Source of the DNA: Escherichia coli DSM 30083 = JCM 1649 = ATCC 11775
Lineage (GTDB): Bacteria; Pseudomonadota; Gammaproteobacteria; Enterobacterales; Enterobacteriaceae
Reading direction: 5' to 3'
Assembly (NCBI RefSeq): GCF_003697165.2
Contig: NZ_CP033092.2
Span: 3,658,001-3,722,000 of the forward strand
DNA length: 64,000 nucleotides
Part shown: piece after piece, positions 36,886 to 46,026 of the stretch
How the letters are laid out: every line of letters begins with the position of its first letter
How positions within the stretch are numbered: the stretch's first letter is position 1
Translations under genes and position numbers: made by a program
Notes under the pieces: model-generated
What the model was told of the DNA's origin: nothing
The model's input: the letters and a program-made list of their open reading frames with translations, nothing else
Databases searched by the model: none

Positions 36886-37806
36886 ATGAAAACTGTTTCG
36901 ATAAAACACACTTACTGGGATATAGCTGCTGATATCTATTTCCCTGACGATTTTAATAGTGAAAAAAAGTATCCTGCCATTATCAGTGCCCATCCAATTG
37001 GAAGCTGCAAAGAACAGACATCGGGTAGTGTGTATGGTGCCGCCCTGGCAAAAGCTGGCTTTATCGTCATTGCTTTTGATGCCAGTTTTCAGGGAAGCAG
37101 CGGTGGAGAACCGCGTTATCTGGAAGATCCAACAATGCGAGTAAAAGACTTCAGCATTGTCGTTGATTACCTTACCACCTTACCTTACGTTGATGCCGGG
37201 CGTATTGGTGTACTGGGTATTTGTGGTGGAGGTGGATATGCCATTAATGCCGCAATGACAGAACGTCGGATTAAAGCCATTGGTACTGTCACGGGTGCAA
37301 ACTACGGGCGTCTTATGCGTGAGGGATTTACAGCGTTTAATCCTATCGGAGCACTCGAAGCAATGGCGCAACAAAGAACAGACGAAGCTAACGGCGCAAA
37401 ACTTCGCGTAGATGATTTGCTCCCTTCTTCTCCGGAAGCAGCTCTTGAAGCGGGATTAACAGAAATAGACCTTTTTGAAGCAACAGAATATTATCGTTCG
37501 CCACGAGGCTGTGCGCCTAATGGGGTAAATCGTTCGCTATTTTCACATCAGACTGTTGCCGTGGGCTGGGATGCTTTTCATCTTGCAGAAGTCCTGTTAA
37601 CTCAACCACTAATGGTTGTAGTGGGCGATAGAGTGGGCGCTTTTGGTGCCTATCGTGACGGCTGCGAAATTATTGGTCGTGCAGCCTCAAAACATAAAGA
37701 ACTGGTCGTGGTTGAAGGTTATTCACATTACGACCTGTATGATAAGCCAGAACCTGTGAAACAGGCGCTCGATAAATTAATTCCTTTTTACAAAACACAT
37801 TTGTAA
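36886..37806 (+). CDS. Alpha/beta hydrolase, dienelactone-hydrolase-like
   Basis: A 306-residue alpha/beta-hydrolase. The nucleophile elbow reads GICGGGGYA, so the nucleophile would be Cys113 as in dienelactone hydrolases rather than Ser. An acid residue is likely in VVVGDRVGAFG and the histidine in EGYSHYDLYDKPEPV. The oxyanion region is ISAHPIGSCKEQTSG near residue 35. No signal peptide is evident. The ATG at 36886 has GGAGCTTGAA upstream. Relatives are often annotated as YcjY/DltD-like or hypothetical; the substrate is unknown. The gene faces the LysR regulator and precedes a flavin reductase by 171 nt. Confidence 0.85.
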   Translation: MKTVSIKHTYWDIAADIYFPDDFNSEKKYPAIISAHPIGSCKEQTSGSVYGAALAKAGFIVIAFDASFQGSSGGEPRYLEDPTMRVKDFSIVVDYLTTLPYVDAGRIGVLGICGGGGYAINAAMTERRIKAIGTVTGANYGRLMREGFTAFNPIGALEAMAQQRTDEANGAKLRVDDLLPSSPEAALEAGLTEIDLFEATEYYRSPRGCAPNGVNRSLFSHQTVAVGWDAFHLAEVLLTQPLMVVVGDRVGAFGAYRDGCEIIGRAASKHKELVVVEGYSHYDLYDKPEPVKQALDKLIPFYKTHL

Positions 37807-37977
37807 TAACCTTGCAGGGAGATTCATTATCTCCCTGACATTTATCCTTTATTGACTACACGACAATAATGAAATTACTCAAAAAGAATTCTATTAAAGA
37901 AAAAAGCATCAAAAAGTAGCAACTCAACTTATTAAGATTATACGCATTAAAATCAGATAAACATTTGAGGTATTGTT

Positions 37978-39120
37978 ATGACAAATAAACACCCATCATT
38001 GTTTTCTCCTTTTATGCTGACAGAAAAAATAAAGCTACGTAATCGTATCGTTATGGCTCCTATGACAACCTGGTCAGCTAATCCTGATGGAACCATCTCT
38101 GAGCAAGAACTCGAATTTTATAAACGTCGCTCACAAAATGTTGGTTTAGTAATAACAGGATGTACCTATGTCACGCCAAGCGGCATTGGGTTTACTCATG
38201 AATTTGCCGCGTATGACGACCGTTTCATTAACAGCCTTGAAAAGTTAGCAGCTGCAGCCAAAAGTGGCGGTGCTCCGGCTATTTTGCAGATTTTCCACGC
38301 CGGTAATAAAGCCATCCCAGAGCTTGTGCCAAATAACGATGTTATTAGTGCCAGCGCATCAAGCGTAAAATCTGGTGACTTTATGAAGAGAGTGGTACAA
38401 AGCAGGGAAATGACTGAAAACGAAATTCAGGAAACCATTAGAGCATTCGGAGATGTCACAAAAAGGGCGATTAAAGCAGGTTTTGATGGCGTTGAACTTC
38501 ATGGTGCGCACGGATTCCTTCTGCAGAATTTCTTCTCCCCTCTATTTAACCAGCGTAATGACCGATGGGGAGGAGATCTTGAAGGACGTATGCGCTTCCC
38601 GCTGGCCGTATTACAGGAAGTAAAAAATGTAGTCTATGAATATGCGACAAAGCCCTTTGCTATCGGTTACAGAATATCTCCTGAAGAATCTGTAACAGGG
38701 GGGCTGCGGATAGAGGATACTTATAAACTCCTTGATCGGCTCATTTCATCCGGTATTTCGTATATACATACCTCGCTGGTCAGTATTAACGATAGCTACC
38801 CTGTTGAGTCGCCAAATGGCCCCCGAACTATTGAATTGATTTTAAATCATATTGCAGGCAGAGTGCCGGTAATCGCCGCAGGTAAAATACGCACACCGTC
38901 TCAGGCTCAAGAAGCAATTTCCGCTGGCCTGCCACTTGTTGCGATCGGTAAAGGGCTGGTGATAAATCCAGAATGGGTGACTTTAGCTGAATCAGGTAGA
39001 AGTCATGAAATTCAAACAGCCCTTAATCCACAACGCGTTCCTGAATTAACCATTCCGGATAAACTATGGGATCAAATTCAGGCATCGAAAGGAACTGGCT
39101 GGTTTCCGTTAATGGATTAA
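37978..39120 (+). CDS. Old Yellow Enzyme family NADH:flavin oxidoreductase
   Basis: A 380-residue FMN-dependent ene-reductase of the Old Yellow Enzyme family (TIM barrel). Landmarks: RNRIVMAPMTTWSA at the N terminus, FHAGNKAIPEL, FDGVELHGAHGFLLQNFFSPLFNQRNDRWGG-type segment around residue 170-200 containing the substrate-binding His pair region, and VIAAGKIRTPSQAQEAI with the FMN phosphate site. Such enzymes reduce activated C=C bonds of enals, enones and nitro compounds using NAD(P)H. The start at 37978 follows TGAGGTATTGTT. With the hydrolase and aldo/keto reductases nearby it suggests electrophile or aldehyde detoxification; this is inference. Confidence 0.9.
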   Translation: MTNKHPSLFSPFMLTEKIKLRNRIVMAPMTTWSANPDGTISEQELEFYKRRSQNVGLVITGCTYVTPSGIGFTHEFAAYDDRFINSLEKLAAAAKSGGAPAILQIFHAGNKAIPELVPNNDVISASASSVKSGDFMKRVVQSREMTENEIQETIRAFGDVTKRAIKAGFDGVELHGAHGFLLQNFFSPLFNQRNDRWGGDLEGRMRFPLAVLQEVKNVVYEYATKPFAIGYRISPEESVTGGLRIEDTYKLLDRLISSGISYIHTSLVSINDSYPVESPNGPRTIELILNHIAGRVPVIAAGKIRTPSQAQEAISAGLPLVAIGKGLVINPEWVTLAESGRSHEIQTALNPQRVPELTIPDKLWDQIQASKGTGWFPLMD

Positions 39121-39593
39121 ATATCGATTACTCTCCCGAGAGTAAAACTATCAAATCAATGAGTAACCGATACAGCCTCGCAAATTCTTTCAGATAATTA
39201 ACCCGTCACTGCGGCACGTTCTCTCGTAAGGCGTGCCTGCAGTGTAATCCAGTATGTATCCGGCATAGTTGACGGTTTAATAAAACTCAATTCCTCTCCC
39301 TGGTTACCTACAACGATATCTTGTATAACACCCTAGGAGATACGACGTTACGATGAGATGCGATATGCTCCTCAGCGCCAATCAACGCCAGGACTGGGCC
39401 AGTCTTGAGATCAGACTCATTCCCGTAACTGATTTCAGGCGACATATATCAATGACGTTGGGGCAATAAAAGATAGCCGATGTAATACATCTATTCAAAT
39501 TTGTGATACATGTCAAAAAATTGGTTGACCAAACTCGTTATTTATATAAGGGCACTTACGAAGTGCACTCTTTTTTAAAGCGAGGAAGTACCA
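39121..39593. other. Intergenic region with traces of decayed minus-strand coding sequence
   Basis: About 470 nt upstream of ykgR. On the minus strand, 39198-39296 reads as a 32-codon frame (ending TRERAAVTG) and 39308 to about 39440 reads as another frame (with GPVLALIGAEEHIASHR) shifted relative to it. This looks like a degraded coding region, possibly the ykgP/ykgQ remnant known at this place in K-12. The last 110 nt before ykgR hold its promoter region. Confidence 0.4.
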
Positions 39594-39695
39594 ATGAAAA
39601 AGAATAAAGTACAGCAAATCAGTCATAAACTGATTAATATCGTTGTTTTTGTCGCAATTGTAGAATACGCCTATTTATTTCTCCATTTCTATTAA
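39594..39695 (+). CDS. ykgR: YkgR, 33-residue inner-membrane protein
   Basis: A 33-codon ORF encoding MKKNKVQQISHKLINIVVFV and continuing to ...YAYLFLHFY, which I recognise as the experimentally detected small membrane protein YkgR of E. coli (one residue differs from my memory of K-12). It has a single hydrophobic helix (about 14-32). The start at 39594 has GAGGAAG 8 nt upstream. Function unknown. It stands alone, about 360 nt before ykgM. Confidence 0.9.
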   Translation: MKKNKVQQISHKLINIVVFVAIVEYAYLFLHFY

Positions 39696-40030
39696 TAACG
39701 GCAATAAACTGTTCACTTCAGTGATATTTAAAATATGCATCCTCTCCCTTTTTTGTAAGTAATTATTATATCCGTGGGAGAGGAATACACATTGTCAGGT
39801 AATCAATCATGCTGCAATAAATCATCGGCCAGTAAAGTGGAGATAGCCTCCATTCTCGAAAAATCCATACTCTCAGCGAAACCATCATCAATCACTCATC
39901 CAGGCGTTTATGGGAGCGTCGCCAATGGCTGCTAACAATGCCAGACTTCCCCGTTGCGGAAATTCCACATCCCACAAATAGTCACAGTGATTGGGTGTTG
40001 AAATGATCCGGATGAGCATGTATCTTTACG

Positions 40031-40048
40031 GTTATGTTATAACATAAC
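40031..40048. promoter_or_regulatory. Zur operator upstream of ykgM
   Basis: The sequence GTTATGTTATAACATAAC is a perfect 18-bp palindrome ending 11 nt before the ykgM start. It matches the core of the E. coli Zur box (ATGTTATA..ATAACAT type). Zur is known to repress ykgM when zinc is sufficient, and overlap with the transcript start fits repression. Confidence 0.88.
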
Positions 40049-40059
40049 AGGTAAAAATG

Positions 40060-40323
40060 ATGAAACCCAATATCCATCCTGAGTATCGTACTGTGGTGTT
40101 CCACGACACCAGCGTTGATGAGTACTTTAAAATCGGCTCGACTATCAAAACAGACCGTGAGATTGAGCTGGATGGCGTAACGTATCCGTACGTAACAATT
40201 GATGTCTCTTCGAAATCGCACCCGTTCTATACAGGGAAGCTGAGAACAGTGGCATCAGAAGGAAATGTTGCACGGTTCACCCAACGTTTTGGTCGTTTTG
40301 TTAGCACGAAAAAGGGGGCATGA
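40060..40323 (+). CDS. ykgM: Alternative (zinc-free) ribosomal protein L31B
   Basis: An 87-residue L31 type B protein (YkgM/RpmE2), starting [18 protein letters not shown]. It lacks the CxxC zinc ribbon of the standard L31, so it can replace it in ribosomes under zinc starvation and release zinc for other uses. The preceding codon is also ATG (40057); I use the second as in K-12. A perfect Zur palindrome lies just upstream. Its stop overlaps the start of ykgO, so the two are coupled. Confidence 0.96.
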
Positions 40324-40463
40324 TGAAAGTCCTTAACTCTCTGCGTACCGCAAAAGAACGCCATCCAGACTGTCAGATTGTGAAGCGAAAAGGACGGCTG
40401 TATGTGATTTGTAAATCTAATCCACGTTTTAAGGCCGTTCAGGGTCGTAAGAAAAAACGTTGA
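40323..40463 (+). CDS. ykgO: Alternative ribosomal protein L36B
   Basis: A 46-residue L36 paralog ([20 protein letters not shown] ... GRKKKR), too short to stand out but exactly matching E. coli YkgO (RpmJ2). It lacks the full zinc-binding Cys/His set of the standard L36, as part of the zinc-sparing pair with ykgM. The ATGATG at 40320-40325 overlaps the ykgM stop; either could start, and K-12 uses the second. A strong terminator hairpin follows at 40515. Confidence 0.95.
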   Translation: MKVLNSLRTAKERHPDCQIVKRKGRLYVICKSNPRFKAVQGRKKKR

Positions 40464-40514
40464 TTTAAAATTCGACGAATTAACGATATTTATCTGATTA
40501 ATAATCAGACCGGA

Positions 40515-40551
40515 TTAATGTTGGTGTATTTATTACACCAGCATTAATTTT
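40515..40551 (+). terminator. Intrinsic terminator of ykgMO
   Basis: A 14-bp stem with one G-U pair (TTAATGTTGGTGTA at 40515-40528 with TACACCAGCATTAA at 40534-40547) followed by TTTT makes a convincing rho-independent terminator about 50 nt after ykgO. Confidence 0.85.
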
Positions 40552-40869
40552 CCTGGGGATGTATCTTCCTGTTCATTTAAGGTCAACTGCCTGACGTTTC
40601 TCTCCGAATATTCCATTATATTAATGTTGACTTGTTGACCAGTTTCGCCCTGTATGCTGGCATCAACTCTCTTTTAGACTGAACACGCCACTCAGTTTCC
40701 TCCCTTTGCGACGCAGCCTGCATTTACACTCAAACTGTTAAGATGATAAATGTGGTAAATCTGTTGGTACTGACATAAAAACGTTTACGCCACAGGAACG
40801 GCCAGATCCATCGGTAACCCCATCGCCGACGTTCGAGTGCCAGTTAGAGTAACGCGCACAGATGACTGA

Positions 40870-41094
40870 ATGCAGTGCCCTGGCAAAGAGGCCATCGTTC
40901 CTGTGACAACTGGCAGTCTTCGTTTAACTTCACTTAATTTGGCTCTTGGGGGGCTTACCGGACAGATGACGTACTTACACCTGTTTAATTTTTCATCACT
41001 TATTGGGATGAACACCCATAACCATTTTGTGCGGCATGTTAATCCATTAAAACACCTTACTGATTGGCAAATCATCTTTAATTATGACTTATGA
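40870..41094 (+). CDS. ykgL: YkgL, uncharacterised small protein
   Basis: A 74-codon ORF (MQCPGKEAIVPVTTGSLRLT ...) in the place where K-12 carries ykgL, between ykgO and ecpR. There is no recognisable domain, and the composition is not strongly protein-like; the upstream ribosome-binding site is weak. I name it only from position and size. It may be a spurious frame kept in annotations; alternatively the whole 40.55-41.5 kb stretch is simply the long control region of the ecp operon. Confidence 0.4.
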   Translation: MQCPGKEAIVPVTTGSLRLTSLNLALGGLTGQMTYLHLFNFSSLIGMNTHNHFVRHVNPLKHLTDWQIIFNYDL

Positions 41095-41166
41095 TAGTTT
41101 TATATTCTATTTCTTGTCATTTAAACTTGTTTTTTTACTAGTCCATTACACAACACATTAAGACTA

Positions 41167-41193
41167 TTCCTAACACCTCAGGGCAAAGTTCCT
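41167..41193. promoter_or_regulatory. Paired TTCCT boxes, candidate EcpR-binding site
   Basis: Two TTCCT pentamers at 41167-41171 and 41189-41193, 22 bp start to start (about two helical turns), lie some 300 nt upstream of ecpR. EcpR has been reported to activate its own operon by binding TTCCT boxes far upstream, helped by IHF; this pair fits that description. The assignment is by motif only. Confidence 0.5.
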
Positions 41194-41498
41194 GGCTAAT
41201 ATAAAATGCAAGTAAGAATTGAACGTTATATTGCCAATAACCTTATGAAACTGAATGTCTTTTTCTTCTTATCAAAAAAGCAATATTTTCATTTTTTGTA
41301 AATATTGACTTAACCATGGAATTCATTTTCTGTTCACATATTGACACTCATCAGGAAAAAAACATAAATTTAAACCTAATCGAAATAATTAAAACTTAAT
41401 CTCGTTTAACCTATATTGATATGTGCTACGTATCTTATTTACTTCCGATTTACTAAAGAAACTGAATGTACCTGTAAAAATTACAGGTTTGGAAAGTA

Positions 41499-42089
<591 letters not shown>

Positions 42090-42162
42090 ACTCCAGGCAA
42101 GTTAGTTTTAAAAATGACTCACCGGGACTTCATGTCCTCAATTCAACTCGGGAAGAAAAGCA

Positions 42163-42750
42163 ATGAAAAAAAAGGTTCTGGCAATAGCTCTGGTAACGGT
42201 GTTTACCGGTACAGGTGTAGCGCAGGCTGCTGACGTAACAGCTCAGGCTGTAGCGACCTGGTCAGCAACAGCCAAAAAAGACACCACCAGTAAGCTGGTT
42301 GTGACGCCACTCGGTAGCCTGGCGTTCCAGTATGCCGAAGGCATTAAAGGTTTTAACTCACAAAAAGGTCTATTTGACGTGGCTATCGAGGGTGACTCAA
42401 CGGCTACCGCCTTTAAACTGACCTCACGCCTTATCACCAACACCTTAACCCAGTTGGATACCTCAGGTTCCACACTGAATGTGGGCGTGGATTATAACGG
42501 CGCGGCAGTCGAAAAAACTGGCGATACCGTGATGATCGATACCGCCAACGGCGTACTGGGCGGCAACCTTAGCCCACTGGCTAACGGTTACAATGCCAGC
42601 AATCGTACCACCGCACAGGATGGTTTCACTTTCTCCATCATCAGCGGCACCACCAATGGTACCACCGCAGTAACCGATTACAGCACTCTACCGGAAGGCA
42701 TCTGGAGCGGCGACGTTAGCGTACAGTTCGACGCTACCTGGACCAGTTAA
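42163..42750 (+). CDS. ecpA: EcpA, major pilin of the E. coli common pilus
   Basis: A 195-residue secreted pilin (MatB/YagZ). The signal peptide is [20 protein letters not shown] followed by QAADVTAQA; the mature chain is rich in Thr, Ala and Gly with alternating hydrophobic strands, as for a donor-strand-exchange Ig fold. ECP fibres mediate epithelial adhesion and early biofilm formation. It is the second gene of ecpRABCDE; the ATG follows GGGAAGAAAAGCA. No cysteine pair is visible in the mature chain. Confidence 0.96.
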
Positions 42751-42806
42751 TCTCTCTGATGTACCAGCAGGGGTACCCCCCTGCTTTATTCCTGGACGGA
42801 ATTGTT

Positions 42807-43475
42807 ATGAAAAAGCACCTTCTGCCTCTCGCTCTGCTGTTTTCCGGAATATCACCGGCCCAGGCGCTGGATGTCGGCGATATATCATCGTTTATGAACA
42901 GTGACAGCAGCACGCTAAGCAAAACGATCCAAAACAGTACCGACAGTGGCCGCCTCATCAATATCCGTCTCGAACGGCTCTCTTCACCGCTTGACGACGG
43001 GCAGGTTATCGCAATGGACAAGCCGGATGAGTTGCTACTCACTCCCGCCAGCTTGCTGCTACCCGCCCAAGCCAGCGAAGTGATCCGCTTCTTCTATAAG
43101 GGACCAGCAGATGAAAAAGAGCGCTACTACCGCATTGTCTGGTTTGATCAGGCCCTCAGTGATGCGCAGCGCGATAATGCCAACCGTAGCGCTGTGGCCA
43201 CTGCTTCCGCCCGCATCGGCACCATTCTGGTCGTCGCACCCCGCCAGGCAAACTACCACTTTCAGTACGCCAACGGCTCCCTGACAAATACAGGAAATGC
43301 GACGCTGCGGATCCTCGCCTACGGCCCCTGCCTGAAAGCCGCCAATGGTAAGGAGTGTAAAGAGAATTACTACCTGATGCCGGGCAAGTCGCGTCGTTTT
43401 ACCCGCGTGGACACGGCGGATAACAAAGGACGGGTTGCACTTTGGCAGGGTGATAAGTTCATTCCCGTGAAATAG
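42807..43475 (+). CDS. ecpB: EcpB, periplasmic pilus chaperone
   Basis: A 222-residue periplasmic chaperone with a signal peptide ([20 protein letters not shown]). The mature chain has the two Ig-like domains of alternative chaperone-usher systems: [21 protein letters not shown] in the first and [20 protein letters not shown] in the second. It stabilises EcpA before delivery to the usher EcpC. I chose the ATG at 42807, giving a proper signal peptide; an in-frame start 16 codons upstream reads through the ecpA-ecpB spacer. It resembles EcpE, the second chaperone of the operon. Confidence 0.95.
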
Positions 43476-43500
43476 ATAGCTGTGCAGATGGATAACGACA

Positions 43501-46026
43501 ATGCCTTTACGACGGTTCTCCCCAGGACTGAAAGCCCAGTTTGCCTTCGGCATGGTCTTTTTGTTCGTTCAGCCCGATGCCAGCGCTGCTGACATAAGTG
43601 CGCAGCAAATAGGTGGGGTGATTATTCCGCAGGCCTTCAGTCAGGCGCTTCAGGACGGCATGAGCGTCCCGCTCTATATTCATCTCGCCGGTAGCCAGGG
43701 TCGCCAGGACGATCAGCGAATCGGCAGCGCTTTTATCTGGTTGGATGATGGACAGTTACGCATCCGGAAAATACAGCTGGAAGAGAGTGAAGATAACGCC
43801 AGTGTCAGCGAACAAACTCGACAGCAACTGATGACTCTGGCCAACGCCCCGTTCAATGAGGCCCTTACCATCCCCCTGACTGACAACGCGCAGTTGGATC
43901 TCAGCTTGCGCCAACTGCTGCTGCAGCTGGTGGTCAAGCGCGAAGCGCTGGGCACCGTACTACGCTCACGTAGCGAAGACATCGGGCAGTCCAGTGTTAA
44001 CACCCTCAGCAGTAATCTGAGCTATAACTTCGGCGTCTATAACAACCAGTTGCGTAACGGCGGGAGCAACACCTCCAGCTATCTGTCGCTGAATAACGTT
44101 ACTGCGCTGCGCGAACATCACGTGGTGCTCGACGGCTCACTGTACGGGATTGGTAGCGGTCAACAGGACAGTGAATTATATAAAGCGATGTATGAACGCG
44201 ATTTTGCTGGTCACCGATTTGCCGGTGGAATGCTCGACACCTGGAACTTGCAGTCCTTAGGGCCGATGACCGCCATTTCAGCAGGGAAGATTTACGGCCT
44301 TTCCTGGGGAAACCAGGCCAGCTCCACCATCTTCGACAGCAGCCAATCGGCCACGCCAGTGATCGCCTTTTTACCGGCGGCGGGCGAAGTACATCTCACC
44401 CGTGATGGGCGACTACTAAGCGTTCAGAACTTCACCATGGGCAATCATGAAGTGGATACCCGGGGTCTACCGTACGGTATTTACGATGTGGAAGTTGAGG
44501 TAATCGTTAACGGTCGCGTGATCAGCAAACGCACCCAGCGGGTCAATAAGCTGTTTAGCCGGGGACGTGGCGTCGGTGCACCGCTGGCGTGGCAGATATG
44601 GGGCGGTAGCTTTCATATGGATCGCTGGTCGGAAAACGGGAAAAAGACGCGACCAGCCAAAGAGAGTTGGCTGGCAGGTGCCTCGACCTCCGGCTCACTG
44701 AGTACGTTTAGCTGGGCGGCAACGGGATATGGATACGATAATCAGGCGGTGGGTGAAACCCGTCTGACGCTGCCGCTTGGGGGGGCGATCAACGTTAACC
44801 TGCAAAACATGCTGGCCAGTGACAGCTCATGGAGCAACATCGCCAGCATCAGCGCCACTCTACCTGGAGGCTTCAGTTCGCTGTGGGTTAACCAGGAAAA
44901 AACCCGCATTGGCAATCAATTGCGACGTAGCGATGCCGACAACCGTGCAATCGGCGGCACACTCAACCTGAACTCACTGTGGTCGAAGCTGGGTACGTTC
45001 AGCATCAGCTACAATGATGACCGCCGCTACAACAGCCATTATTACACGGCAGATTACTATCAAAGTGTCTACAGCGGTACCTTTGGTTCGCTTGGCCTGC
45101 GGGCCGGTATTCAGCGCTATAACAACGGCGACAGCAGCGCCAATACAGGGAAATATATCGCTCTCGATCTCTCGCTACCACTGGGCAACTGGTTTAGCGC
45201 AGGGATGACCCATCAAAACGGCTACACCATGGCAAACCTGTCAGCACGCAAACAGTTTGATGAAGGAACCATTCGCACTGTTGGTGCCAATCTGTCACGA
45301 GCCATCTCCGGCGATACCGGTGATGACAAAACCCTCAGCGGTGGGGCGTATGCACAGTTCGACGCTCGTTACGCCAGCGGAACGCTGAACGTCAATAGCG
45401 CGGCGGACGGCTACATCAATACTAATTTGACCGCCAACGGCAGCGTCGGCTGGCAGGGTAAAAACATCGCTGCCAGCGGGCGGACCGATGGCAACGCTGG
45501 GGTGATATTCGACACTGGCCTGGAGAACGATGGTCAGATCAGCGCCAAAATCAACGGGCGGATTTTCCCGCTTAACGGCAAGCGTAACTATCTCCCGCTC
45601 TCTCCCTATGGAAGATATGAGGTGGAGTTGCAGAACAGCAAAAACTCACTCGACAGTTACGATATCGTCAGCGGTCGCAAAAGTCATCTGACTCTCTATC
45701 CAGGCAATGTCGCTGTCATTGAGCCAGAGGTGAAGCAGATGGTTACCGTCTCCGGTCGTATCCGTGCGGAAGACGGCACACTGCTGGCTAACGCACGGAT
45801 TAACAACCATATCGGCCGAACCCGAACCGATGAAAACGGCGAGTTTGTCATGGACGTGGATAAGAAATACCCCACTATCGATTTTCGCTACAGTGGCAAT
45901 AAAACCTGCGAAGTGGCACTGGAACTCAACCAGGCGCGCGGTGCCGTCTGGGTCGGTGATGTGGTCTGCAGCGGCCTCTCATCGTGGGCGGCGGTGACGC
46001 AGACAGGAGAAGAGAATGAGAGTTAA
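43501..46026 (+). CDS. ecpC: EcpC, outer-membrane usher
   Basis: An 841-residue usher with an N-terminal signal region (MPLRRFSPGLKAQFAFGMVF, cleavage near ASA), a long beta-barrel region (about 150-700, with recurrent YSNN/NLNSL-type strands and plug-like segments) and a C-terminal carboxypeptidase-regulatory-like domain (VSGRIRAEDGTLLANARINN, near 745). It assembles and secretes ECP subunits. It overlaps ecpD by 11 nt (46016-46026), so translation is coupled. Sequence and length are those of E. coli EcpC (YagX). Confidence 0.95.
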   Translation: MPLRRFSPGLKAQFAFGMVFLFVQPDASAADISAQQIGGVIIPQAFSQALQDGMSVPLYIHLAGSQGRQDDQRIGSAFIWLDDGQLRIRKIQLEESEDNASVSEQTRQQLMTLANAPFNEALTIPLTDNAQLDLSLRQLLLQLVVKREALGTVLRSRSEDIGQSSVNTLSSNLSYNFGVYNNQLRNGGSNTSSYLSLNNVTALREHHVVLDGSLYGIGSGQQDSELYKAMYERDFAGHRFAGGMLDTWNLQSLGPMTAISAGKIYGLSWGNQASSTIFDSSQSATPVIAFLPAAGEVHLTRDGRLLSVQNFTMGNHEVDTRGLPYGIYDVEVEVIVNGRVISKRTQRVNKLFSRGRGVGAPLAWQIWGGSFHMDRWSENGKKTRPAKESWLAGASTSGSLSTFSWAATGYGYDNQAVGETRLTLPLGGAINVNLQNMLASDSSWSNIASISATLPGGFSSLWVNQEKTRIGNQLRRSDADNRAIGGTLNLNSLWSKLGTFSISYNDDRRYNSHYYTADYYQSVYSGTFGSLGLRAGIQRYNNGDSSANTGKYIALDLSLPLGNWFSAGMTHQNGYTMANLSARKQFDEGTIRTVGANLSRAISGDTGDDKTLSGGAYAQFDARYASGTLNVNSAADGYINTNLTANGSVGWQGKNIAASGRTDGNAGVIFDTGLENDGQISAKINGRIFPLNGKRNYLPLSPYGRYEVELQNSKNSLDSYDIVSGRKSHLTLYPGNVAVIEPEVKQMVTVSGRIRAEDGTLLANARINNHIGRTRTDENGEFVMDVDKKYPTIDFRYSGNKTCEVALELNQARGAVWVGDVVCSGLSSWAAVTQTGEENES

